Translations under genes and position numbers: made by a program
The notes under the pieces: generated by a model
The model's input: the letters and a program-made list of their open reading frames with translations, nothing else
Databases searched by the model: none
Told to the model about the DNA's origin: nothing
Shown: in pieces, positions 53,341 through 62,265 of the stretch
How positions within the stretch are numbered: position 1 is the stretch's first letter
Layout of the letters: the number at the start of each line of letters is the position of its first letter
NCBI GenBank assembly: GCA_947499735.1
Contig: CANMPP010000002.1
Location: 558,001 to 622,000 of the forward strand
DNA length: 64,000 nucleotides
Direction of reading: 5' to 3'
Source of the DNA: an uncultured Pelagimonas sp.
Lineage (GTDB): Bacteria > Pseudomonadota > Alphaproteobacteria > Rhodobacterales > Rhodobacteraceae

Positions 53341-54015
53341 TCAATCATCCCCCGGTACACCGTATGAAGGGGCATCACGCGGGTCGATGGCGCGCTGGAT
53401 ATAGGCATCCAATTGTGGCTTATAAACCTCCCACGCGGTCGCGATAGCCTCGATCGGGCAATCTTCTGTCCAATCGCAGCGCAGATCGGCAACGGGCCAA
53501 GGCACGTTGTCCACAATCTTCATGCCCGCCGAATGCACCGGTCCAGCCTCGCCCCCTGCGGCCAATCCCGCCCGCATAGCCGCGATCAACCTATCGCCAA
53601 TATGCCCTTTACTGGTCGTAAAACCGGCGACAATAGCGGCAGGCACACCGTCATTGGCCAGTAGATTGCCGCCCGACGCAACATCAGGTCCTTGGGCCTG
53701 CGTCCAAATGCCCAAAGAATTTGGACCTGAATGGATCGCGGTAGCGCCATCGGCATCAATTGCCAAAACCTGTCGATATTCAATGAACTTTCCTTGGGAT
53801 TGTATGCGCGCAATGGCCTCTGATGCGGACATTCCGTCCTGCATTAGATCCAGCCCCAGCGGGCCAAGCGTTGGGTCTGTCACGTTCTGCGAGGCAACAG
53901 CGCCAACACCCGCACGTGCATAGGAGCAGCGTGCAGCAACTGCAGGCGATGACGATGCTATCGCAACCCCGAACATGCCGGTTTCGGCGCAACGGGCGAT
54001 TAGTGAAAATGTCAT
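53341..54015 (-). CDS. DUF1028 domain-containing protein (Ntn-hydrolase-like)
   Basis: A 224-residue protein that fills the DUF1028 family from end to end: 'MTFSLIARCAETGMFGVAIASSSPAVAARC' start, 'GVGAVASQNVTDPTLGPLGLDLM' and 'ASGGNLLAND'. The family is proposed to have an Ntn-hydrolase fold; an N-terminal Thr2 after Met removal could be the nucleophile. Its substrate is not established; it often lies beside RidA-like and amino-acid catabolism genes. It overlaps the RidA-like gene by 4 bp. Confidence 0.85.
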   Translation of the reverse strand: MTFSLIARCAETGMFGVAIASSSPAVAARCSYARAGVGAVASQNVTDPTLGPLGLDLMQDGMSASEAIARIQSQGKFIEYRQVLAIDADGATAIHSGPNSLGIWTQAQGPDVASGGNLLANDGVPAAIVAGFTTSKGHIGDRLIAAMRAGLAAGGEAGPVHSAGMKIVDNVPWPVADLRCDWTEDCPIEAIATAWEVYKPQLDAYIQRAIDPRDAPSYGVPGDD

Positions 54016-54431
54016 GCAGGGATTACCGCCGTGCCATCGATTTCAACCAGCCATTCAGGTCGTGCAAGCGCCTGCACGACCAGTCCTGTCGACACAGGAT
54101 GCACGCCTTTGATATATTCGCCCATGGTGCGATAGACGGCTTCGCGATGGCGGACGTCTGTGATGTAGACAACCACTTTGACCAGATGACTGATATCGCC
54201 GCCGGCCTCTTCGATCAATTGGGTGATATTTTGCATGACCTTGTGGGTCTGCTCGACCGGATCGTGGCTGTTGATATTGGCCGCGTCATCCAGGTTCTGT
54301 GGACATTGCCCGCGCAGCCAGACGATCCTGCCAGAGGCTTCGGTCACGACGGCCTGACACAGATCATTGTCGAGGTTTTGTTCGGGATATGTGTCTGACG
54401 TGTTGAACTTGCGGATGCGGGTATGGGCCAT
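54012..54431 (-). CDS. RidA family protein lacking the catalytic Arg
   Basis: A 139-residue YjgF/RidA-fold protein ('IVWLRGQCPQNLDDA', 'QNITQLIEEAGGDISHLVKVVVYITD'). In deaminating RidA the C-terminal motif is PxRS with Arg105; here it reads HPVSTGLVV, so the Arg is replaced and classical enamine/imine deaminase activity is doubtful. Such Arg-less Rid subgroups exist and have mostly unknown roles. Overlap with DUF1028 and a 9-bp gap to the Rieske gene show it belongs to the operon. Confidence 0.85.
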   Translation of the reverse strand: MAHTRIRKFNTSDTYPEQNLDNDLCQAVVTEASGRIVWLRGQCPQNLDDAANINSHDPVEQTHKVMQNITQLIEEAGGDISHLVKVVVYITDVRHREAVYRTMGEYIKGVHPVSTGLVVQALARPEWLVEIDGTAVIPA

Positions 54432-54440
54432 AGGGGTTCC

Positions 54441-55538
54441 TTACATTCGGTCTTGTGCGGCAAGCCATAGCTGAAAATCACGTATGGTGCCTTCGTAATC
54501 ATCCTCTGCCAGCGGGCCGGACAGGGCGTGTTCGGAAGCAAGCGCAATTTGCATGCGTTCCAGTTTTTCCCGATCTTCTTGATTGACCTTTTCCCAAAGC
54601 GCAATGCGCTGGGCAACCGTGTCATCATCAAGGTCAGTGCCATAGGTGGACAAGGTCCATTTGACCCTGATTTGGCCTGCATTCATCGGAAAAATACTGA
54701 TGGATACCAATAGGCTGGCGGCCTGACTGACAACTTGTGTCGGGAACAGTGCGAACAAGGTAGACCGCAATCGTTCGTCCTGCGTCAGGTTGGGTGCCCC
54801 CATGCCACGGGACGGGATAGATTTGGGATAGTTCGCTGCATAAGATGTAAAACCGTCTCCACTTTCCAGCTTTCGCGCAAGACCTGTGGGCGTATAGCTG
54901 TGCAGCGTCTGCGGGTGTACGACGGATAGGTGATAGCCTTCCATGAAATTTTCAACGAGGCATTTCCAATTGGTGTTCCAAACCTCTTCCGCGACATGGG
55001 CGATACGGAAACGTTCACTGTCGTAATTGGCAAGCAGCCCATCAAGGGCGGGATACGAAAACGGTTCCGCGTCCCCATCTAGGTTCACGTAAATAAACCC
55101 TTGCCACAACTGCATGTTATGGCGGTGTAACGCACAGTTTTTGGCATCAAAACCCGCATTCTTCATCCGGGCGGCACGCAGCAGGCCACCGTCCAAATCG
55201 TATGACCACGCGTGATAGGAACACACGAACCGTTTTGTGTTGCCACTGCCTTCGGCCAAGGGCATCCCGCGGTGACGGCACACGTTGGCCAGTACCGCAA
55301 TATGATCGTCCGCTTGCCGCACCACGATCAGCGGTTCGTTCAGAAGCTGAACACTGAAGAAATCCCCGACATTGGGGATTTCATCTGCGCGGCCAAGGCA
55401 ATGCCAACCGCGCCGCAAGACTGTTGCTGTTTCCCGGTCAAACTGATCTTGCGAGCAATAGAACGCCCCGGGCATCGTCATCGGGCGATCCGCTGGAAGG
55501 GCTGCAATACCTTGTAATTGCTCAGACAGAGACGCCAT
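54441..55538 (-). CDS. Rieske non-haem iron oxygenase, alpha subunit (first)
   Basis: A 365-residue Rieske oxygenase. [2Fe-2S] ligands: CRH at about residues 87-89 and CSYH about 18 residues further on. The mononuclear iron site is carried by 'VENFMEGYHLSVVHP' (about 193-207), with His-x4-His. Members of the GbcA/stachydrine demethylase-like subgroup remove N-methyl groups from quaternary amines; the EN-x2-EGYH motif looks close to this subgroup but substrate cannot be assigned. No reductase subunit gene is adjacent. It follows the second Rieske gene by 2 bp. Confidence 0.85.
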   Translation of the reverse strand: MASLSEQLQGIAALPADRPMTMPGAFYCSQDQFDRETATVLRRGWHCLGRADEIPNVGDFFSVQLLNEPLIVVRQADDHIAVLANVCRHRGMPLAEGSGNTKRFVCSYHAWSYDLDGGLLRAARMKNAGFDAKNCALHRHNMQLWQGFIYVNLDGDAEPFSYPALDGLLANYDSERFRIAHVAEEVWNTNWKCLVENFMEGYHLSVVHPQTLHSYTPTGLARKLESGDGFTSYAANYPKSIPSRGMGAPNLTQDERLRSTLFALFPTQVVSQAASLLVSISIFPMNAGQIRVKWTLSTYGTDLDDDTVAQRIALWEKVNQEDREKLERMQIALASEHALSGPLAEDDYEGTIRDFQLWLAAQDRM

Positions 55539-55540
55539 GA

Positions 55541-56707
55541 TCAGGATCCTTTTGCAATATTCGGTTGGAACGAGGTGTCCATTTTGCTCATCAAATATTG
55601 TGCGAAGTCGAAATTCGGGCGTTCCAAATGCGACAGGTGCCCCGGCGCGGCCCCATCTGCGGATAATCCGCGATAGACCTTTTCGGTACAGCCTCGATCC
55701 TCGACATTGACTTCGTCCAACAGTGTCTTGAGATCCACTAGGTTTTGCTGTGCCTCTGCATCATTTTTGTAATCATCAGACATGCCACCGCCAAAGCGGA
55801 TTTGCACCTGACCTGTCCCTTTCGGGTGAAGGCTAAGATACCAAAAATATCCCGGTGTCAGGGTGATCAGCAAGCTTGGATAGATGGCCAGCAAAAATGT
55901 CGTCCGGCGTTCATCCCCGTGCAAACGATCATTGCTTGGATGCGCCATAGCGATGCGCAACGTATCATCCTTTAGGATCGTATGATAGTTGAATGCCTTG
56001 CGTCCGGGGGGGCAGATCATATCGTCCAGTTTGGACAATCCCCCAATCGTGCCCGCATGACAAACCGGCAAATGATAGCTTTCCATGAAATTTTCAGCCA
56101 ACACTTTCCAATTGGTGTCCCATTCATGTTCTTCAAAAAAGGTCTCTGTGTAGTTCGTCATGTCGTAGCCTGCGATAAGGTCTTCGACCTCGCGCAGTTC
56201 GTCAGCAACCGGCGGTGCTTTGGGATTGAGGGTGATGAACACCCAGCCAAGCCAGTCTTCACAGGCAATGTCAGGTAGGCTGTAGTGGTCCTTGCAGAAT
56301 GCTTTGTTGCCCTTCATGGCAGGTGCACCACGCAAGCTGCCATCTAGACCATAGGTCCATGCATGATAGGGGCAGACAATGGATTTGGTATTGCCACGCC
56401 CGTGTAGCAATGTGGACATACGGTGGCGGCAAACGTTGGAATAGGCCCGTAAAACGTTATCTCTGTCGCGCAAAACAATAACGGGCTGACCGGCCAATTC
56501 GCATGTCATATAGTCACCGGACTTGGCCAAGGCGCTGGCGCGCCCGACGCAAAACCACGATGTCTTGAACACGTTTTCCAGCTCAGATTCGAGGAATGTC
56601 TCGGACGTGTACACCGTGGGCGGCATCGCGCGTGCTTCTTCAAAGGGCGTGGACACGTTATCGCGCAAAGCGTCGATTGGGTTTTGGACAGGCGTGGCTA
56701 TGTTCAT
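55541..56707 (-). CDS. Rieske non-haem iron oxygenase, alpha subunit (second)
   Basis: A 388-residue Rieske oxygenase paralogous to the neighbour. Cluster ligands: CRH (about 93-95) and CPYH. Iron site in 'LAENFMESYHLPVCHAG' (about 200-216), His-x4-His. Two different alpha subunits in tandem suggest either two successive oxidations (for example two demethylations) or a hetero-oligomer. A ferredoxin/reductase would be needed and is not encoded here. It starts 16 bp after the FMO-like gene. Confidence 0.85.
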   Translation of the reverse strand: MNIATPVQNPIDALRDNVSTPFEEARAMPPTVYTSETFLESELENVFKTSWFCVGRASALAKSGDYMTCELAGQPVIVLRDRDNVLRAYSNVCRHRMSTLLHGRGNTKSIVCPYHAWTYGLDGSLRGAPAMKGNKAFCKDHYSLPDIACEDWLGWVFITLNPKAPPVADELREVEDLIAGYDMTNYTETFFEEHEWDTNWKVLAENFMESYHLPVCHAGTIGGLSKLDDMICPPGRKAFNYHTILKDDTLRIAMAHPSNDRLHGDERRTTFLLAIYPSLLITLTPGYFWYLSLHPKGTGQVQIRFGGGMSDDYKNDAEAQQNLVDLKTLLDEVNVEDRGCTEKVYRGLSADGAAPGHLSHLERPNFDFAQYLMSKMDTSFQPNIAKGS

Positions 56708-56723
56708 TGTTTTGCTTCCATGT

Positions 56724-57980
56724 TCAGGCCGGCTTGGGACGATATTCGCGGTAGCTGCGTTGGATTTCTATCTGATCTGCGACATAGGCTGCGTCGTGCC
56801 AGACACCCCAGATAAACGAGGATCCGCGCCGTGATTGCCAAGGAAGACCTAGAAAATACAGCCCCGGTTCCGGTGAAACGCCGCGTTGATGATAGGGCGC
56901 ACCCTTGGCATCAATGGCATGAGGCAGGTCGATCCACGAAAAATCTTGTGTATATCCCGTTGCCCAAATGACGTTGGTGATATTTGCCTTGGCAAGGTCC
57001 AGTTCACGTAACGGATGGGTCAGGCAATCGGGATCATTCGGCAGCATATGTGCGTCCGGTTCTGCTGGCAGATCAAGGCCAAACCGGTCGATATAGGTAT
57101 CGGCCTGTTTCAACATATCAAGGTAGTTTGCGTCACCGGCGGCGATGTTATCGGCCAAATCACTGTCAATCAGCAGCTGACCATTGTCGTAGCCTGACGC
57201 GCGACCCAATAATGTCATGCCAGCATGTGCCAACCTGCGGAAATCCACGGTCTCCCCGCCACGTGCACCGCTAACAGAGATCGTGACATGTTCCGCTCCT
57301 GGTGCTTTAGCGGCCGCATCCCAAAGGCCCAGAACACCCAACCACCAGCAAAAATCGCGCCCGCGATATGCGCGTGGCGGGCGATCATGTGGCCCTACGC
57401 AAAGATACACTTTACGTCCGGATCGTTGCAGTTCGTCTGCGATTTGGCCACCGGATGACCCGGCTCCCACGACCAGCACAGCCCCCTCGGGCAATTGATC
57501 CGGGTTGCGATACTGGGCCGAATGAATTTGCGCCACATTTTCTGTATCGGGAATGATCTTGGGAAACACCGGGTGATGAAAAGCCCCGGTCGCCGCAATG
57601 ACATTTTGCGCTGCGATTTTGCCTTGTGATGTCTCGACCATAAATCCGGACCGCCCCTTGGTGCGGGTCACGGATGTGACGTCAACACCCGTGCGGATGG
57701 GCGCTTTATGCGCGTTTGCAAATCCCACAAGAGCATCGGCGATTTCGCCCTTTGGTGGAAAAGCATCAGGGCCCGATTGGGGGAACTGCATGCCTGGGAA
57801 ACAATCGTGCCAGGCAGGGCCATTCGCAACCAGTGAATCCCAACGCCGCGTGCGCCAGCTTTCGGCAACGCGGTCCTTTTCCAAGACAATATGGGGGATA
57901 CTATGGCGTGTAAGATGCGCGCTGGCTGCAATTCCGGCCTGACCTGCACCAACAACAAGCGTATCAATGGATTCGACCAT
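56724..57980 (-). CDS. Flavin-containing monooxygenase-like NAD(P)/FAD oxidoreductase
   Basis: A 418-residue flavoprotein. FAD motif VVGAGQAGIAASAHL (residues 9-23), then 'ESWRTRRWDSLVANGPAWHDCFPGM', an FMO-type 'QIHSAQYRNP' near 153-162 and the NADP motif VVGAGSSGGQIADEL (about 170-184). It is the first gene of the operon. It could oxygenate an N or S atom of the same substrate handled by the Rieske enzymes, or, less likely, supply electrons to them. Confidence 0.8.
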   Translation of the reverse strand: MVESIDTLVVGAGQAGIAASAHLTRHSIPHIVLEKDRVAESWRTRRWDSLVANGPAWHDCFPGMQFPQSGPDAFPPKGEIADALVGFANAHKAPIRTGVDVTSVTRTKGRSGFMVETSQGKIAAQNVIAATGAFHHPVFPKIIPDTENVAQIHSAQYRNPDQLPEGAVLVVGAGSSGGQIADELQRSGRKVYLCVGPHDRPPRAYRGRDFCWWLGVLGLWDAAAKAPGAEHVTISVSGARGGETVDFRRLAHAGMTLLGRASGYDNGQLLIDSDLADNIAAGDANYLDMLKQADTYIDRFGLDLPAEPDAHMLPNDPDCLTHPLRELDLAKANITNVIWATGYTQDFSWIDLPHAIDAKGAPYHQRGVSPEPGLYFLGLPWQSRRGSSFIWGVWHDAAYVADQIEIQRSYREYRPKPA

Positions 57981-58610
57981 AGTTGTATTCTCCCACTGCG
58001 ACAGGGGGATGCTACAAACACTGCATTGTTTATAAAGGTCTTAATCTCTGGGTTCTTCTTAGGGATAGCCTAAGAAGGGGGCGTTATCTGATCCTTATTG
58101 GTGTTCGTGGAGCGGTCATCAAGTTACCCTGTCTTGCGGGTGTGCCATTCCACGTTGAAAATGTTGTTTGACTTTGGGGTAGATCGATTTCGGCTCCAAA
58201 TCGTAGTTCCGTTTATTGGACCCAGCACTATGTTTCTAAGTCTTTGTATGAATTATGATATCAAGTGAGAGGTAGGAGTTTACGTTTGGCAGGTGCCATT
58301 AAACCGCGACAGGTCCACTCAGTGGGCTGTTCTACGCTGCCTGATTCCACCCATCGCGCTGCTGGAAGTTTTCGTAAGATTGAGGGGCGGAGTTGGTATG
58401 GTCATTTTGCGTACTATGCTAACGGGCGCAAGGTGCGGGAAGACGACATAAGCTGCAGGTGCGAACTGAGCGCTCATTCTGGGAAAGCGAGGCTGTTGTA
58501 TTGCTTCAGCGAGAGGTCGGACTGGTTGAATAAATCAAATTATGGTTCAAGTTTGGCAACAAGTTCGGCTTATCTTAAGTACGGCTCACACAGATGATTC
58601 CGTACAATTG
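57981..58610. other. 630-bp gap upstream of the Rieske/FMO operon
   Basis: The left part is the operon's promoter region and holds a 21-bp palindrome (58056-58076). The rest (58100-58610) shows no recognisable protein, repeat or RNA. A plus-strand frame at 58265-58597 (110 codons) has no similarity I can recognise and no good ribosome site; it may be decayed sequence. Confidence 0.45.
58056..58076. promoter_or_regulatory. LysR-type palindrome upstream of the Rieske/FMO operon
   Basis: Perfect 8-bp arms TTCTTAGG/CCTAAGAA with a 5-bp centre GATAG. It contains T-N11-A and is centred 86 bp upstream of the first gene, the usual distance of LysR recognition sites. Confidence 0.65.
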
Positions 58611-59525
58611 CTAACTCACCAATGTCGAAAGTGGTATGATGCCAAGCGACAGTATCGTTTGCCATGTGAGAATATCTGCGTATGCCTGCGCATTGCCGCC
58701 CATTTGTTTTGCCACGACATATCCGTTCGAAGCTGAGGGCACACAAAAGACCAAGAGAATTACAGCGGTTTCAAGCCTGTTGCAGTCCGCACCCCACGCT
58801 ACGCCATAAGCAAGCAGCGGCATCAAAACGGGTCGCACGAGCACTCCAAGACAGAGGAGTGGGGATTTTACGAACAACCTTTCGAACCGGATTGCCGCAC
58901 CCACCGAAATCAGTGCAAGGCCCAATGCGGCGCGCCCAATTAGGTTTAGTGTCTCCACCAGAGGAGATGGTATTGGCATGCTCAAAAGATTGACCACCAG
59001 CCCAAGAGCGCATGCCTGCACAAATGGATTTTTTAGAACAGACATAACCACATTCTTAGGCGTAGTTTTTGCTGTACCGAACCGAGCCATCGCGATGATC
59101 AAAGCAATATTGATGACGGGGATGAGTGCGGCCATACACGCGGCGACCAACGCATAGCCCTGCGCCCCAAGCACAAGCTCTGCCGCCGCCAACGCGATGA
59201 AAGCATTCCAACGTGTCGATGATTGCAACAGGGTCGTAAAGTCGGGGTCGGGCAAGCGCTGTTGCCCTATCCAAAATCGCAGAGAAAATATCAGCGCTAC
59301 GCTGAGTGCAAGCACCACATAGCAGCTTAAAACCACGGATCTGATTTGTGCAAAATCCAGTTCAGATAGGGCAATGGATTTGAACAACAGCGCTGGAAAC
59401 AGCAGTCGAAAACAAAGCTGTTCAATACCTTCCCAACCTTGTGGTGAGAGCCATTTCAACCGCTCAACAGCGTAGCCCACCGCCATGGTCAACATGATGG
59501 GAAATGTTGCAAGGAGAGCCATCAC
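58611..59525 (-). CDS. AEC family (auxin efflux carrier-like) transporter
   Basis: A 304-residue permease with about ten membrane helices and a central break. Typical segments: 'LSPQGWEGIEQLCFRLLFPALLFKSIA' in the N-terminal half and 'LLVFCVPSASNGYVVAKQMGG' near residue 260. AEC proteins move organic acids or similar small anions. It lies 30 bp after the UPF0261 gene on the same strand and probably closes that operon. Confidence 0.85.
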   Translation of the reverse strand: MMALLATFPIMLTMAVGYAVERLKWLSPQGWEGIEQLCFRLLFPALLFKSIALSELDFAQIRSVVLSCYVVLALSVALIFSLRFWIGQQRLPDPDFTTLLQSSTRWNAFIALAAAELVLGAQGYALVAACMAALIPVINIALIIAMARFGTAKTTPKNVVMSVLKNPFVQACALGLVVNLLSMPIPSPLVETLNLIGRAALGLALISVGAAIRFERLFVKSPLLCLGVLVRPVLMPLLAYGVAWGADCNRLETAVILLVFCVPSASNGYVVAKQMGGNAQAYADILTWQTILSLGIIPLSTLVS

Positions 59526-59555
59526 CGCATGCCTCTTTCACTGCGCGCATTGCGT

Positions 59556-60779
59556 TTAAATGGTTCCGGCTTCACGCCAACTGTCAAAGATCGCAAGCGC
59601 GGCCTCACTGAAAGAAGCGTCATTGATATGTGCATCCACAACAGCGATTTCGCAGCTTGCCTGCGCCTTTATTTCATTAAGGAACGCGCCCAACCCGACC
59701 TCGTCATGGAGTTCTGCGCCGGTGCGATCCCATTCTCCGCAGCCGCCCGACGGGAGCATCAAAACAGTTTTGCCCTTTGCTTTGGCAAGTTGAATGGCAT
59801 GGGCGCGTGCGACTTCGCAGCGTTCATCTGTGTTCAAAACGACTGAGGTGATGAGGCGATTATGTGCATGTTGGGGATGCTCTTGCCAACGGTCATCAAG
59901 CGGTCGCCACCCCACGAAATCGACCAAATCATAACATCCTGGCGCCACAATCTGCGGCGTTCCCGCCATCCCTGCGCCGGTCAACCGGTCGGGACCTGCT
60001 GTGATTGAGGACCCAAAAACCTCGTTGCCGAGTTCTTGTGTGCAAAAGTCGAAAACGCAGGCAAAATCACCCTGCGCGGCAAGGGCTTCAAACGCCCGCC
60101 CTCCCATACCCGTGGCATGACAAACAGCGACCTCATAGCCGCGCGCTTCCAGCGCTGGTTTCAGATGCACCATATAACGCAGCGCGTTTTTGCCGAGGCT
60201 GGTCATCCCAATCAACGGTGCGCCGGTGCGTGGTATCACCGCTTGAGCGGCCCCCAGAACTGCGCCCGCTGCTTGGCTGAGCGAGGCTTTGCAAACGGAA
60301 TTCAGCCCATAAAGCCCGCCAGCCCAAAGGATCATCTGCACATCCGGTGCAAGCCTGTCTGGCGGGATCATATGAGAAAACGAGACGGTCGAAACGATGT
60401 ATTTGGGCACCCCAATAGGAAGGGCCGCAGTGACGTCAAGCGCTAGATCTGTCCCCATAGAACCGCCCAGAACCAGAACGCCGTCAAATGCACCCTCACG
60501 CCACAATTTCAATGTAAGCGCGGTTGCCCCTTTGGCCATGGCCTGCATAGCTTGGTTTTCGTCGTTCAGGGCGATGATTGCGTCAATCGTTGTACCTGCG
60601 GCGGCCACGACGTCATGTTTTGTATGATCGCAGGGGATGTTTGGATCTCCTAGGACACTGACATCCATGGTGACGATCCGGCCACCTTGGCCAAGGATCG
60701 TCTCGCCAATGAAACGCAGCTCATCATCCTTAGTATCATAGGTGCCGATGACCAGAATGGTCTTGGGAACATCTGTCAT
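59556..60779 (-). CDS. UPF0261 / Tm-1-like ATP-binding domain protein
   Basis: A 407-residue protein starting MTDVPKTILVIGTYDTKDDEL. 'VLVLGGSMGTDLALDVTAALPIGVPKYIVSTVSFS' (about 105-140) and 'APGCYDLVDFVGW' are typical UPF0261 segments. The family shares the fold of the Tm-1 plant virus resistance protein and binds ATP; its metabolic role is not settled. ATG 60779 overlaps the aldehyde dehydrogenase stop as ATGA and is preferred to the ATG four codons upstream. The TIM-barrel protein often paired with this family is absent. Confidence 0.85.
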   Translation of the reverse strand: MTDVPKTILVIGTYDTKDDELRFIGETILGQGGRIVTMDVSVLGDPNIPCDHTKHDVVAAAGTTIDAIIALNDENQAMQAMAKGATALTLKLWREGAFDGVLVLGGSMGTDLALDVTAALPIGVPKYIVSTVSFSHMIPPDRLAPDVQMILWAGGLYGLNSVCKASLSQAAGAVLGAAQAVIPRTGAPLIGMTSLGKNALRYMVHLKPALEARGYEVAVCHATGMGGRAFEALAAQGDFACVFDFCTQELGNEVFGSSITAGPDRLTGAGMAGTPQIVAPGCYDLVDFVGWRPLDDRWQEHPQHAHNRLITSVVLNTDERCEVARAHAIQLAKAKGKTVLMLPSGGCGEWDRTGAELHDEVGLGAFLNEIKAQASCEIAVVDAHINDASFSEAALAIFDSWREAGTI

Positions 60780-62260
60780 AGGGCCATCCATGCGGTTTTG
60801 AGCTCGACGTATTTTTCCAGCGCGTGCATCGACTTATCGACGCCGTTACCAGATTGCTTCATTCCGCCCATGGGTACGGTCACATCCGGTCCGCCGTAAG
60901 TGTTCACATGAACCACACCTGCACGAATAGCGCGGGTCATTTTGTGCGCGCGCGATAGGTTGGATGTCCAGACGCCTGCGGCAAGACCATAGTCAGTGGC
61001 ATTGGCAAGGCGCGTGGCCTCAGCTTCGTCTTTGAACGCAGTCACAGTCAAAACTGGGCCGAAGACTTCTTTTTGAAACAGGGCGTCGCTGGCTTTGACA
61101 TTGCTGACAACTGTTGGCGACATGTAAAATCCGCCGGTTTCCGCAAGGATTTTGGAACCGCCAATCAGAACCTCACCACCCTCGCTGAGGGCTGTTTCAA
61201 CGAGAGATAGGTTTTGATCAAGCTGGCGCGCGGAATTCACCGCGCCAATCTGATTGCCTAGATCAAGCGGGTCCCCAACTTTCAGGGACTTGGCCTGTTT
61301 GATAACGGCAGCGACAAAATCATCGTGGATGCCGTCTTCCACGAGCAAACGCGCACCCGCGACACAGACCTGTCCTGAATTACGGAAAATCCCCATGGCG
61401 GTGACCAAGGCGGCCTGGTCTAAATTTGGTGCGTCGGCAAAAACCACATTGGGGGATTTGCCGCCAAGTTCGAGATAAACGCGCTTCATATTGGAGCGCG
61501 CGGAATATTCCATCAAACGCCGTCCAACGCCGCCGGAGCCGGTAAAGACCAGGACATCCACATCCATCGACAGACCCATAGCTTCGCCGACAACGGTCCC
61601 TTCGCCTGTGACGATGTTCAGTACGCCATCGGGCAGCCCGGCCTCATGGGCTAGTTCGACCAAACGCAGAAGCGAAAGCGACGCAGTTTCCGCTGGTTTC
61701 ACAACCACGGAATTGCCGGTGGCCAGCGCTGGCCCTAGTTTCCATGCGCCAATCATCAGCGGGAAGTTCCACGGAATGATCGCGCCGACCACGCCAACCG
61801 GTTCCTTATGGACGAGACCTAAGATCCCATCAGGTGTTGGCGCAATCTCGCCATAGATCTTGTCGATGGCTTCGGCATAATAACGAATGGTCGCTGCGGC
61901 CGAACGTGGCTCGGCGTTGATCGCCATGCCAATCTCGGTACCATTGTCACGTACACCCAATACCGCCAGCTCAAGCGCATTGGCTTCAATCAGATCGGCC
62001 CATTTATGCATGATCCGTTTGCGCTGCGCAGGAGCCATGGCAGACCAGCGCCCATCTTCAAACGCAGCCCGCGAAGCAGCAATGGCCGCGTCCATATCTT
62101 CGGCTGTGCCCTTTGCCATTGTGGTTAGGATGCTGCCGTCAATGGGTGAGATCACATCCATCGTGCCTCCATCCGAAGTAGGTACTGACTGACCGTTGAT
62201 GAGATGCGTACGCGGTGAAAGCGCAATATCGCGCAACGCGTCAATTTGTGTTTGTTCCAT
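60776..62260 (-). CDS. Aldehyde dehydrogenase
   Basis: A 494-residue NAD(P)-dependent aldehyde dehydrogenase. 'GAIIPWNFPLMIGAWKLGPALATGNSVVVKPAE' (about 158-190), the general-base Glu in LELGGKSPN (about 262-270) and the nucleophile Cys in NSGQVCVAG (about 296-304). It resembles the PuuC/betaine-aldehyde group, but the substrate is not determined. It is coupled to UPF0261 and lies 5 bp after TctA, which suggests oxidation of an aldehyde derived from the imported compound. Confidence 0.9.
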   Translation of the reverse strand: MEQTQIDALRDIALSPRTHLINGQSVPTSDGGTMDVISPIDGSILTTMAKGTAEDMDAAIAASRAAFEDGRWSAMAPAQRKRIMHKWADLIEANALELAVLGVRDNGTEIGMAINAEPRSAAATIRYYAEAIDKIYGEIAPTPDGILGLVHKEPVGVVGAIIPWNFPLMIGAWKLGPALATGNSVVVKPAETASLSLLRLVELAHEAGLPDGVLNIVTGEGTVVGEAMGLSMDVDVLVFTGSGGVGRRLMEYSARSNMKRVYLELGGKSPNVVFADAPNLDQAALVTAMGIFRNSGQVCVAGARLLVEDGIHDDFVAAVIKQAKSLKVGDPLDLGNQIGAVNSARQLDQNLSLVETALSEGGEVLIGGSKILAETGGFYMSPTVVSNVKASDALFQKEVFGPVLTVTAFKDEAEATRLANATDYGLAAGVWTSNLSRAHKMTRAIRAGVVHVNTYGGPDVTVPMGGMKQSGNGVDKSMHALEKYVELKTAWMAL

Positions 62261-62265
62261 AAGGC

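Noticed and set aside
58265-58597. 110-codon plus-strand frame as a possible transposase remnant
   Set aside because: I could not match it to any transposase motif and saw no terminal repeats, so it is left as unexplained gap sequence.
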